Part shown: positions 44,821 through 57,900 of the stretch, piece by piece
How the letters are laid out: every line of letters begins with the position of its first letter
Position numbering within the stretch: the first letter of the stretch is position 1
Assembly (NCBI GenBank): GCA_013398295.1
Contig: VZSF01010494.1
Span: forward strand, 146,283 to 210,282
Source: Chionis minor
Lineage: Eukaryota > Chordata > Aves > Charadriiformes > Chionididae
Length of the DNA stretch: 64,000 nucleotides
Direction of reading: 5' to 3'
Made by a program: the position numbers and the translations under genes
Notes under the pieces: model-generated
Told to the model about the DNA's origin: nothing
Seen by the model: only the letters and a program-made list of their open reading frames with translations
The model's database searches: none

Positions 44821-45470
44821 TGCAGTCCTACTGCAACGTGCGGCCCCTCTCCCCTCGCCGGGGAACCCTGCGGCACGCCCCGCCCGTTCTCCCCTCGCTG
44901 TCACTAATCAGCCAGGCGGCCTCATTAGCCGGGGGGCCCGGGCGCGGGATGCTGCCCGCGGCACGGCGCGGGTTCCGCCGAGCGCTCTGGCGGCGGGGAG
45001 GCTCGGCGGGCCGCGGGGTAGGCCAGCAGGCAGTGGCACACCGCGTCTCATTAAACGCCTTATTAAACGTCTCATTTGCATAACAATTACTGTCAGGAGA
45101 CGGCTCCCGTCCGGCTTCCCGCCGCCGGGCCCCGCCCCGGGACTGCAGCTCCCGGCGTGCCGCGGGGCACCGCCCGCCCACTCCCATTGGCCGCCCGGCC
45201 AGCGGGCTCCCGCCCCTTCCGCCCGCCCGCTTCCGGCGCGGNGGCCGAGCGGTGGCGCGGGGCCCCCCGGGGCGGAGCGGGGCGGGCGATCGCCAGGCCA
45301 CGGCTTGGCCGGTGGTAGAGCGGCGAGCCCCGCGGCAGGGCCCCGGCCCGGCCCTCAGGCACGCGAAGGCGGGCGGTGAAGCGGCGACGGCGCTGTTGGT
45401 CCCGCGAAAACCGGTCGGTGCCCGCGGGCCGGCTGGCCTGTGAACGGGCTGTTAGTCAGCGGGGCTCTTT
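44820..45470. promoter_or_regulatory. WRAP73: CpG-rich promoter region of WRAP73
   Basis: By eye the densest CpG block in the right half of the window. It contains an inverted CCAAT box (ATTGG, 45186-45190), several GC boxes and the OCT-SOX site. The only ambiguous base (N, 45242) lies in its most GC-rich part. WRAP73 transcription should start here; the exact start is not visible. Confidence 0.65.
45074..45088 (-). promoter_or_regulatory. OCT-SOX composite site
   Basis: Plus strand ATTTGCATAACAATT; the reverse complement AATTGTTATGCAAAT differs from the canonical SOX2-OCT4 composite CATTGTTATGCAAAT only at the first base. The octamer half is perfect. Occupancy is inference. Confidence 0.6.
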
Positions 45471-45795
45471 GTAATGGAGGCATGGTTACGGTTAATCAAA
45501 AAAAAATAGTACTTCTGAGGCAGAGCATAATTTTTTTAGGAAGTAGAATAAGTTTACCCTAATGAACGAGGGTTGTTTTTATTCATATAAACCCCCTTCA
45601 CTCCTGCTTTGCCTCCTTCGCCGCAGTCTGCAGTAGAGCACGCGCACGTCAAGCCCTTCTGAAATTCAAAGCCCCAGCTGCGTCGGACGTGTGCCAGGCC
45701 AGCAGCAGCGCAGCGCTTTGTCCCGGCACGGCAGCAGCCGCGGTTCTGGCCCGGTGTCGGTGCGCCAGCTCAGCCGTGGGTTTGTTCTTGTCCAG

Positions 45796-45948
45796 GCTTC
45801 GTGCGTGCAGTACCGTCTGGTGGTTCGGGATGTGAGTACCCTCCAGATCCTCCAGCTGTACACTTGCCTGGATCAGATCCAGTATATAGAATGGTCGTCC
45901 GACTCCCTTTTCATATTATGCGCCATGTACAAGCGTGGGATTGTTCAG
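45796..45948 (+). CDS. WRAP73: WRAP73 exon 2
   Basis: Acceptor TTGTTCTTGTCCAG, donor CAG|GTAAGG, phase 0 at both ends. It encodes [20 protein letters not shown] through [13 protein letters not shown]. Confidence 0.97.
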
Positions 45949-48900
45949 GTAAGGACAAAAGCAGGACAGAGGGTGGTTCCTACTGGCGACCTGTGTGTCG
46001 TGTGAGCGAGAGCTTCTTAACAGCAAGCGCCGCTTCAATGCTTTTGCTAAAGTAACTGACATTGTCATTGATAACGCGTGGTTTGAGGATAACCTAGCGC
46101 GCCGTTATCTTTAAAACCATGACAAACACCTTTTTTTTGAAAAAACACCCCACCAAACTTAGAATTATTTATCAAAACAAGTCAAAGCTGGAGATTGTCT
46201 TACTGGTTTCCTAGTTCAGTAGGAAATAAATGCATGCAAACTTGTTAAATCAACTAAAACTTCCTTTTTTAAAGTGTTGTATGTTCAGAATATTTGTCAC
46301 AGGAAAAAACCCCACACCTTACTTTACAATTTGTATTAACACACAGAGGTGTGAGACTTACTTCTGTAGTGGGATCCAGCGCCAGTCCTTCATGGCCACG
46401 GGCGTTCAGAGGTTTCCTGACCTCTCTGGTGTGCGACGCGGAACCTTTTCTCAGCTGTAGCGCGCTCTTGTAAGCAGAGGCTTCAGCGAGCTGTTGGTTC
46501 AGTGCACTGTTCCGTTCCCTCTCCCACCTAGGTCTGGTCCCTGGAGCAGCCAGACTGGCACTGTAAGATAGACGAGGGGTCAGCGGGATTGGTGGCTTCA
46601 TGCTGGAGTCCGGATGGTCGTCACATTCTCAATACAACTGAGTTCCATGTAAGTGTGAAGTCATGATTACTCTCTGCGGTATCAGATGTTGCTGTCTGCC
46701 CTTTGCCTCTTAAAATAACCTGAAGCTCTTAAAGCTGTAGTGGTTTTAAGAATGCGGATATAGTTCTCCTATATTCATATGTGTAATCTGGGTTAGTTCC
46801 AGTTTAGATGTTAGCTCTTCTGTTAACATTTTAGCCTCTTGCTTCTGATGGTAAGATAGAAAATGGGCACTTAGCTTTGAAGGTAAAATTATGTGAGAAA
46901 AGTGTAGCGATAACTGGCATTCATCAAAGCAATTTTAGAAATCGAGTGTATTGTTTGCAGCTCAGTGAAGGCTCAGGATTTCTAGAAAAAGAAAACCCCA
47001 AACCAGAAACATTTAAGAGCTGCTATGGTATTTAAAAAATATGGTCTTAGGTTTATTGACGTATGGGATGAGGTTTGGAACTAGATCCTGGAAATACTTT
47101 CATAATTGTTTGATTTTACACATCGGAGTCAGACTGCCGTTGATAGAACCACTTGCAAAATTACAGCGCCTGTAGGTGTTTATTGATTGATAGCCATTTT
47201 CTGGAATCCACACTAAGGTAAAATCCACATCAGTCTGTGGAAGCTGGACACTGGGCTTGTTGGGAGGCATGTGGAAGTCTGACTGTCCGCTTTATGTAAT
47301 ATTTGGATTAGAGCTGATGATTCATGTTATTCAGTACAATGATGAGCAGTTGGAAAATAGCGAAGAACTACATGCAAGACATTCTTCTCTTTGCTGAATT
47401 TATTCTTTTCAAAGCCCTAGATGGATTTTGGATGACAGGGTATTGCGTCATAACCCTCGCTAGCATTGAATTCAAGTGTTACACTAGAAGATTTTTCCCT
47501 TTTTTGTGCAAATACCAACGTCAATGCAATATAGATGGGGGACTTTGTCATCGGTTTGTGTGGACTGGAGTTAGTGGAGATGCTGGTGCTCTCAAGGGAA
47601 CCTGTGAAGAAACTTACGTATAGCTATGGTGCAGTTCCTGAGGCACACGTGATGGGATTCTCCGGCAAGGATGTTTCCTGCTGGTGAGGATTTTTAGTGG
47701 TGACTGGGGTGGGGGTTTTCTGGTTCTAAAGCAGTCTTTTCCTTGCCCCTTTAGATAGCAGATTTGGAGGAGTGATGAATTTAGGCTTTAGTTTTCTAAG
47801 GAATGAATCACTCGCATGGCAATTAAAATAAAAAAAATGAGTACATCATTTCAATCTGAAGTCAGTAAAGACATGCCTGTTAGTCAGGCAGAAGTGGTGT
47901 AGTCAGTAACCCAAACTGAAGGCTGGTGCTATGTGCTACAAGTGAGTATTTCGTGGCACGTGCATGTGGGGGTGGACTAGCAAGTATTTATTGCCTCCCA
48001 ACAGAACTTGGTTTGACCTTAGAGGATTTCATTAAGCCTTTGCCAAGTTGGCATCTGTGTTGGGATAAGTTTTCTTTCCAGCTGTAAACAGGTTGCTAAA
48101 TTAGCTTTTGTCAGACAGCTGCCTGGGTTATGCCGATGTCTGAGTTGTGTTTACTCTTGCTCTGCTAAATCCATAGTCTGGTGGGACAGATGTGAGTAGT
48201 GCTCGAGACAGAAACTGTCAGGATACTTAATATCGGTGTATTATGTATGTTATCAAATTCAGCAGTTGCTTGGAGGACTTAGGGGTTCCCTGTCAACCGC
48301 TGCAGCTTGGCCTTGGTAGCCTGACGTTTTCAAACAGCACCATCTAATTACTCATGCTTGTAATTCTTCAGGTCAGCATGTGAGCTCCACTGTAAGCTCA
48401 CAAATAACTTTCTTATTCCTAGAATTTTTTTTAAAGGATGTGGTTGTGCTAATTTATTTCTAGCAATCTGTACTTACTAGTGCTTCAAAAAAATTATTCA
48501 TTGGCCAACTTGCAGTCACATTCTTTTTGAGGTCAGCATTATAGTGAATAATGTAGCAGGGTTTTTGATGTGACTGGTGTGCGGTTCCTCACTCGAGGCG
48601 AGTGCAGCAGAATTCTGACATGTTTCCAAAATCCATTTTGACTCTCTTCAGTCTTTTGAGATGGGCAGCAGTGCTCTCTATGTGCTTAATATCAACATAA
48701 CTTTTATTGGAGATGAGTCTGTAATAACGTGCGGGTTTTTGGGTCTCAGAATTGTGACGTGATGTACAGCAATACTGAATGGCAGCGGTGCCTGTCTAAA
48801 TCTTCACGTGGTTACTGCAATAAGCAGCATGACGTACAAGGCAGCTAAATGGTAGAGTCTCATCAGAGGAAGTATATAGAGACTCTGTCCTTTCACCTGA

Positions 48901-51900
48901 TAGCAGATTGTTTTTCACAATATTGGATTAGTGGCAGATGCAGAGGACTTTACTGTGCTTAATTACAAAAGTGTGTGTAGTACCTAATTACTTGCCCCAA
49001 AATTTTGAAAGCATCTTTGTGCTGTATGTTAGCTTAAGTGCTTTGTATGGAGGGGTCGTTCTATCAGGGTCTAGGATGGAAGTCCTGCTGAGATGTAGAA
49101 AAGCTGCAGGCTTGCTCCTTAAACTCTTGCTATGCTGGATTGGTGGATTTCCTTCTGTTGGGGACTGTCAGCACTGCGATCCAGACTGGCAAACTGCAAG
49201 GTGAGATACAGCCTTGCTAGGTTTTGCCAGGCAGCTGGATGTATTCAAAGGTACTTCCAAAATTGGAAAGCTTTTTCTTCTTTGATTATCTGCTTATATC
49301 TTACAGGTATATGTGAGAAGTGGTCGGAATAGTTGCAACTTGATTTTTCCATCACCTTGTTTATACCAAGCCGGAGTATGGTTCTGTTTAAAAAAAGCAG
49401 GGGTTTTTTTTGGGGAAGTGGCGGGGAAGAGGTGGTACTTTTTTCTCATTTAACCAATGAAGAGCAAATCTAAATTAGCTGGAAAAACATGTTCTGAAAG
49501 CCTGCTATGCAAAGTCTATCTGGAATCTGAAAAAGTTGGAACACCCTGTTAATTACGTTGATTCATGCAGTGCACTGGAAAGCAGCTTGTTGTCCCATAG
49601 CTATGGTTTGTTGCTTATTTTGCAGGGGGTGCTTCCTCTCCTGCCGAAAGCCCCTCTGTGGGGCAGTTCTGCACGCCTGCCGTGTGTCACACAGCAAGCT
49701 GATTGCTGGAAGATTCCACATTACCAGTTTGTCCTGTGGAAGGTGTTGTACCCGGTGTCTCTCCTCTTACAGTGCCATTGTGCCACCTAATTCGCAGCCA
49801 AGTATGGAGCTTAAGTAAGAGCTGCAGATAAAAGACACAGAGAAAGCAAATGGGTCCTTTGCTTCCCATGACTCTCTGTTTTGTGATAGTTTGAAGATCA
49901 GCAGCGTTGTTCTTGAGTGTTTCTTTTAAAAGAAGAAACCTAGAGCGCCATACTTATAAACTGCATATTTTTTTTCTCCAGTTCCATTTTAGGTACTGAA
50001 GCTTCTTTCATACTACAACAGTAGGGAAAAAAAGTGTGTGTTTCTGTGTATATTGGCGCTAATCCCTAGTAACTGTAAATGGCTACATTGGTTGAAAAAT
50101 GCTTTCTGTCGAGGAATGTGCTCTGAATAATCTTCTGAAATCCGGTGCTGACAGACACTGCTATGTAAGGAGGCCTTGTGACCCAGTCAAGTCTGGGACA
50201 AAAGTTGACAGTCATTTGAGATGCAAGGTTGTTTAAAAGTGTGTTTTTATCTATTGAAAATCACCAGTCCTACACCTGCCTATAGCTGTCAACATTGGGA
50301 CGTAGTCCTGAAGCCAGTGCTGGAGACCGTTTATCACGTTACCATCTAAATACTTTTTATTTCTCAGCTGTTTTTAGGCTATTTTAAAAATGCTTCTGCT
50401 TTTGGTTTGTTTTTCCACTGCAAAACAACAGCTGAAAACTTCTCAGACACTGTTATTAGGATTTGAGTTGGTCAACTCCGCTTAATGGAGTCATTTGCAC
50501 TAAAGAGAAAGTACCCCTTGAAATGATCAGTGAAGTGTTTGCTTAATCACCACGGTCTATTCTCCTGTTATAAAAGCAATTGTCCCCACAAGGTCTCTGC
50601 TCACAAAAGCAAATGAGAGCAATGCAATTTATTGTAATTTTTGAAGTGTTTGGCTTTCTGTTTTTCCACCCTCTGTGCATTTATGTTTGTCTCTCATAAT
50701 CGTATCTGCTAGCTGTGAAACCTTTCTCCGGCTCGTTTACATTGGCAGCTTGGGCAAGATTGTGGAACAATGTTTCAGTTCCAGTTGGGAATATGAAGGT
50801 TCTCCCTTTTTGTTGCAATTTAATTGTAAACCTATTGTTAATCCCTGTAAGTAGGTGTGAAGTCCATATGTTAGGCACATAATGTAACTTTCTCAGTTTG
50901 TAAAAATGTTTGCGCGTTCACAAACAGAACAACTGAAAAGAATCCTAATTTTGGGAGTCAAAAAGGTTTGCTTTTACAGGTTTCTGACGCTAGGCCAGAA
51001 CGCTCAGGTTATGTGTTGTGTGATTTAGGCAGGGGTTGGGATGAAGTTCGGGCACAGCAGATACGTGCCCTGCCACTTGCCGCAGCGCTGCCTGCACGAG
51101 CCAGCAGCCTCTTCAGGAGAGACCCTGAACTTGAATGGCTGTTGGGAGTGTCTTGTGACTGACTTGGCTCATCTGCAGCTGGAGTGCTTTAGTTATCAAA
51201 GGGTTGTAGGCACCCAGTGTAATAATAGATCTTTGTTTTTTAAGGTGTATTTTTGTGGTTTCCTTGTAGATTGGGTGTAAACGTCCTCCCATGGGAGTGT
51301 GTCGGTTGGGTTCCGTAGTCTCTCCCCAGTGCTGCAATGGCATTATTGCAGTTAGTGCCCCACATGCTAGAAATGCTGTGCCGGGGCGGCGTGTGGGGCG
51401 GTACAGTACCACTCCGACAGTAGCCCTGTTTGGTGGCACTTAAACTTCCGGTGTCAGCGAAGTGCACGCTCAGCAGCTAAGTGCAACATGACAACAGTGA
51501 CCAGGAAAAATGTTACTAGTGTCTTCTCTGGGGAGCTGCAACACTCAACCCTTTTAGAGAAGGTTCTGTCTGAACAGCAGAGAGAGGACTGCACCCAAGG
51601 GTGAAGCAGAGCTGGGTGCAGAAGGACTTCAAACCAAGGGTGTACTTGCCTTTTCTCCTCTGCGGTGGAGCCTCAGGCAGGGCAGAGGTGACAGTGAGAG
51701 CTCTGCGTGTGACGTGCGGTTCCTCATCTCTAGGGCTTTTCCTCTTGCAGTGTACTTGAGCTTGATGTGAGCCTTGTTCCGAGGCTCTGAGCCAGCCCAC
51801 CTGGTCCCGGATAGAAGTGCGGTTGACGTGCAGAAGGCCGGGTGAGTTGATTATGAGGCCAAGTAGCAGCACAAATGAAAACTGGGATGCCTTTGTCAGG

Positions 51901-54900
51901 AAAAATGATGATCCAGAGCTCAGCATTCAAAGCGTGCAGCTGCTAAGCTTGTATTAAGTGGCTGTAGAATGCGTGTTGTGTACGCCGCGTGTTTTGGTCA
52001 AGGCAGGAACAGCAGCAAGTTCATTTAACACTACAATTAATACGAGCGAGCAGCATATCACTATTGCAGTTGCTATAGAAGAATGTGAGTAGGCATTGTG
52101 TTGGTATTTTTAAAGTAAATCTTGCATGAGGAGCAGGCTTACAATGCTGTATTTTTGTACGTCCGGAAGTGAGCAGTTGCAGTGATAAAACTTGATTAAT
52201 GTTGTTCATCTAGTGGATTCCTCTAGGACCTGCTAAACTTAAAGGTGGTACTATAGATGTCCAGTTGTAATTGCATACCTGTAAAATAAAGGAAGAGAAT
52301 AATAAAGGCTGCATTAAGTAGTGGCCCAATACGTGGGGTTTTTTTTCAGTTTGGATAGAAGCAGATTGGAATCTGATATGGTTGTGCTCTTTCCTGTAAT
52401 AAATTTAAAAAAAAAAATATTTCTGTGTTGTCTCTTCAAATCTCAGAATTTTTTTCTGTGTATAAAAAGCAGTACAGAGAACAGCTCATGCTGCTCTTTT
52501 GCTTTGGGACTCCACATACCTCTGGAGGGAGGCAGCACTTACTAGGATTCTGTAACTTGGTTTGAACACCATGTTGATTACTTGAATTGTACTTTCTGGC
52601 AAAAATTATGATGTCAGCAATGAAAAAAACCCTTCAAGTCCTGTTGCAACGCACAGTCCGTAGCGTTGCCAGGTAGAACAGATAGATGGGATGCTGCTGC
52701 CTTGGAGTGTGTTGTCTCCATTGAATAGTACCAGTTTCTTCAGGGGAAAAAGCGTAGCAGAAACTTCCTCCCAGAACTGCTGGGGATCGTCTGCATCTGG
52801 TGCAGGAGGGTGAAGAGGCAGTAGACAGCGCTGAAGTTTTGCGTATGTGATGCATCGGAACTCATTTTGTTGTGCAGCGGTTCTGGGAAAGGTAGATTTA
52901 TGACTGTGGTACTTTACTGCAGAAATAGTTTTACCTGCGTCTCTCCTAGAATCTCTTGCCTTGGCGAAATAAAATGTAGGAAAACATAAGAAAAAAAATT
53001 ACACTGGAAACATTCCTTGCTCCAGATATAAATGCAAAGATTCACATGACATACTGATTAATGCACATATGTCTGGTGTGGCTGCCGTTGCTAAGGGAGA
53101 GTAAGTATTTGTTTTTAATTGAATAATCTGCAGATGGCAACGCAGAGCTTCCAGAATGCAGGCTGTGACCTTGAAGAGCTGTGGAGGGGCTTGTTTTGCA
53201 GCTGACTGCCTTCGCTGCAGTTTTTGTGGTTTATGGATGCACAAGCCTCCAGAAATACCGCAAACGTGATGTTTAATGCCTTGCTTTGCATAGTGTATTT
53301 TGGTTCTTTTCTCATACTTGCAGTAATTGCATAATGTTGCCTTCTCGTGGGTGGCTGAGGAGGGAAGAGCAAAATGCAAATTAGCCGTCAAAGCTGAGTG
53401 TGTCTAAAAGTTGAAAAATACAGCTAAATTTACATACTTAGTGGTCCTGTCCCAAGAGATACAATGTTCTTAAGCTGCGGTAAGGTCTCATCCATTCACT
53501 AATGCCAGAAACTTCTCACCTCCATTCCCGATTCTGTGATGAAACTGTGTTTTTTCCAACTGCAAGGTGTCTGTGTATGATATATTGGCAACTATGTAGC
53601 TGGACTCATACCGAGATCAGTAACTTTAATGTTAATAAAGATCTTTTCTCTGCATTGGTGTTCTGCATCTCCTACCCCTCCGGATATACAGTGTACCTGT
53701 ACTGTTAATTTGGAATGAGTAACCCTGCAAACTGAGGACAGTTGGGAGATAATTCCTTGCAGTTCCTTCATAGAGCTTTGTGTTTGAGCTACGTAGAATA
53801 GCTGCAGAGTTTATAATAAAAACCACAGAAGTTGTATTGGTCTACTTCGTGTTGTTGAATTAGGTGTATGAGTCTCTATTTACTTAATTTTTTTACCTAC
53901 AAAAATAAACAAATACTTCCTTGTCTCTTTCTCTTTGCAACAGCTGCGGATAACTGTGTGGTCCTTGTGTACGAAATCTGTGTCTTACATCAAGTACCCC
54001 AAAGCTTGTCAGCAAGGTGAGCATCACAAATCTAACACAGGAATGGTGTTTTTTAACATGGCAGAAAGGGGAAAATTAATTTGATGTGTAATGATGAAAG
54101 ACGTGTTTCAGAGCAGGGTTTGCCCCCCGTCAGGGACGCACGTCTCTGAGATGGGTACCTGTGTGCCACCTGCCGCAAGGCGTGACGCTGTGCTCCGCAG
54201 TTGTCATGTTCTGGCTGTGAATCAAGGATTACATCTGCCCCGTGTGCCTGTGCTCCAAATACGCTTCTTTCTGTTGTGTTGGCCTCTGGAGGGTCCTTTA
54301 AGACACTAAATTCAGCTGGATGCGTTGGTGATGAAAAACACTAATCCGTAGTGGCTTCTGTCATCTTTCCACATGAAGAGATGTGAAAGGGAGGCGCGTG
54401 TCAGGACTGCGTAGCCACATGGCTGTGGTTAGCAGTTTCCTGCCTGAGGCTCGTGTATAGTAATAGCCCACTTATGACAAAGACAATTATGTATTACATA
54501 AAAAATAAGAGTGGATGGGGACCAATGCCTGGAAGTTGGGGGAGTACTGGTGGTTGCATAACTAATCCGTTTAGCTAGACTAAATGAACTGTTTATTTGA
54601 AATCGGTGGGGTTTATATAACAACAGTCTGTCAGTAATCAAACGTGTTTGTTTGAAGCATGCTGAAGTTCTGCGATGGCTGTGAAGCTGCGTCCTTAGAA
54701 ATAGTATATTGAAAGTTTAAGAATTGCCAACACAAGCAAATTAGTAAAACTATGCATCGCCTTGATTAATGTGGCCTTCTGTGAAGATATCTTCTCGTTT
54801 GAATTGGGAGCGACTGCTTCTCATTGAAGAATCATCAGCTATTTTGCCTTTTCTCTCTGACCTTTGTTTTAATTAACTTTGTCTCGTTGGCAGGGATAGC

Positions 54901-57900
54901 TTTCACTAGGGATGGCCGCTACATGGCAGTAGCAGAAAGACGTGACTGCAAGGACTTCATTAGCATCTTCGTGTGCAGCGACTGGCAGCTACTGAGAGTA
55001 AGATACGTCCTTGCCTTCCGCTGCGTCCAGATAGACTGTCTGGAATGCAAAAGTTCACCTTTGAATTCTTGCATGAGTTTATCATAAACTAGGCTGCATT
55101 AATAATAATGAAAGTGTCAAATGCTTGATAAAGCAATCATTTGGAATGTATAGTATAAATTGTGATAGTTTCTGTTTAACGATGAGACTAGTCTGTGAAA
55201 GATGCACACTAGGATGTCATGGGGGACCCGTTAAGAACTAGTCCATATGTAGTGTCACCTCTGGTTCAGGAATTCTCAATCTCCTTCGAAGCTGATAGCA
55301 AATTTTGAGAAATACCACTAAATGCTTGTCACGTTTCCAACCTCTTCCCTAATGATCCTGTACAGGCCTTTCTGAGGCAAGGAACTAGGCTAGCTAAATT
55401 TCTTGACTGATTCACTGTAACTGCTTTTGTTTTCTTATGAAATACTGTTCATTTTAAGGTAAAGCAACTTTTTGCCTTTTTCTGTAAAGAGAAACTGAAG
55501 AAACAGTGAAAGCAGCATATTACATAGGAAAATATTGCTGTTTCTATGCTAGTATGCAAAAGGCTCTTTTGCACTTGAGGTAGCACTTAAAAGGATAAAA
55601 CTGAGGACTGTTAGGTTGGATGCAACAGTATTTGTTAGTATAATATTTCAAATGAGTTTGTTTTTTTTCTTTTGGGGACAGCATTTTGACACTGGAACGC
55701 AAGATCTGTTTGGGATTGAATGGGCTCCCAATGGCTGCGTTCTGGCAGTGTGGGACACGTGTCTGGAGGTATGAGGAAGCAGCAGGTTGTCTTCTTGGAG
55801 AGTTCAAGTTGGTTTGTAGACACCACGTATATAAAGTAGTAACTAAAATATTGTTTTGATTTTCTTTTAAACATAACAAAAACTGAACTCAAACCATTTT
55901 AAATATTTTACTTGTATTGGTAATGAACGTCCTTACAAGTGTATGTCAAACTGTTATGTAAATCTTTAATGACAGCAAATTATCTTATTAGCTTTCTTTC
56001 TAATTTATCTTGGAAGATAAAAAAGAATTGATTGTAAACATTGCGGTAGCCAGTATTGAAATAATGAAAGCGTTATTCTGTAAGACTCTTCCACCACTTT
56101 ATATTGCACGGTAATTTTACAGTTAAGTAAAACTACTTATCCCGAAAGTTAGCAAGGAGTAGATACATCGCTGTCCTTTCTGCTGCGAGTAGGTGAACTC
56201 CTAGGTATAACAAGTGTCCTCCTGTGGCTGTAAGGTTCTGGGCAGCGTGATCAAAACTACCAGCCCAGGGAAGGCGCAGGGTTGTAACACTCCTGATCAG
56301 ACGGCTTGCAGGTGCTGGAGGAGCACGAGAGTCTTCCACAACGGCATCTGCTGCCGAGGGTGTTGGAGAGTGTTGGGCTGGATGGGCTGTGGTTTGGGCC
56401 CAGTGGGGCACTTGTGTTCCTGGGGACAGAGGGACATGTGCTGCGAGTGCCAGAGGAGCCGAATGGGAAGCCTAGAGCCTCGTCTCAGGTCACAGATAAT
56501 AGACCATGCCCTTTGGTTTTAACTTGCCGCATTTTGAGCAGGGAGGGTTTGGAACGGTTTTGCCTGTCTATGGCTTTTAACAATATTGTTAGTCTTAGAA
56601 TTAATCTGTTTATTTTTCAGTATAAAATATTGCTGTACTCCCTTGATGGCAGACTGCTGTCCACTTATCAGGCTTATGAATGGTCACTAGGCATAAAATC
56701 AATCGCTTGGAGTCCCAGCAGTCAATTTTTGGCAATTGGCAGCTATGATGAAAAGGTAAGGAGTAAGTTTATTTTCTCTCTCTTGGCTAAACCATTTGTA
56801 GAGCTTTGTCCTAACAGTTCTGTCTTGCGACGCTTTCTTGAATTAGGTGCGTATCTTGAACCACGTAACTTGGAAGAAGATCACAGAGTTTGAGCATCCA
56901 GCAACCATTGCCAACAAAACGACTGTAAGTATGGATCCAAAACCCATTGGCTCATTAGCAACACTTTGGTACTGCCATTTGTATCTGAAAGGTGCTGGTA
57001 AATTCATTTCATTTGGGACACCTTGCTTTTTTCCCTCCTAATATGCAAATAGTGCTTGGGAAATGGCATGGAAATTTGGGGGATGTAAGAAAAATAGAGG
57101 AATCCTTTCAAGTTTGATGGACTATGCACCTGTGATCCTCTCAGCTTTAGCACTAATAGATTCTCAAATGACTGCTGTCATATGCCAGTGTGTTTTGAGG
57201 TAGACGGTGATTGCATTGCAGATTTGGGTATGCAGGTGATGACCAACCAACTGGGAAACTTAACAGGAGAGATTTGTCTCAGCTTTGTAAAATTCACGAC
57301 TTTAAACAGTGTTGGAATTGGATTGTGACCAGACTTACATCTTGTTTGTACAAGCCCATCCAGCTCACCTAAAGAGCATGTCCTGTAAACGTCAACATTT
57401 GCTTTTCTCCTTGCATACACGTATATGCAAGGCCCAACAGATTCTGGGTAGTTGGCAGCAGGTGCAGAGCTGTAGCTTTTGTTCCAAAAATCACAAGCTG
57501 TTCTCATCCATCAGGGTAAAAAGAACACACAGTGTAGCAGTGCTGGATGCTGCTGCAGAGGGAGGACTAGTCTTGCAGCTGGACAGATAATTCTGTTAAT
57601 AAGAGTTTCCACGCGTACGCTCTAAGTCTGCAGTGTGCACGTGGCTGGTGAAGCCTCTTAACCAGAAGCAAGGCGTGATCCATTAAATGCACCTCAGCAA
57701 AGTTTCTCACAGCTGAAAAATGCCCTTACTTCCAGTTAGGTGTAACATATGTAATGGAAAACAAATGGAAATAGCTCTGTTAATCTCTGCTCTACAGACA
57801 GGAATTGCAGTTGGTGCATTTTATCCTGGCACTTGTGTTTGGGAATAATATGTTGTAGACACACTATTAAAATATTTTTGCTATTTGCTTCTACAGCTTT

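Noticed and set aside
45691..45795. In-frame ATG at 45691 as WRAP73 start
   Set aside because: The segment up to 45795 includes the exon 2 polypyrimidine tract and acceptor and does not resemble the WRAP73 N-terminus.
56306..56620. Upstream extension of WRAP73 exon 7 in the same frame
   Set aside because: It runs through a CR1 fragment and the acceptor TTTTTCAG; exon 7 begins at 56621.
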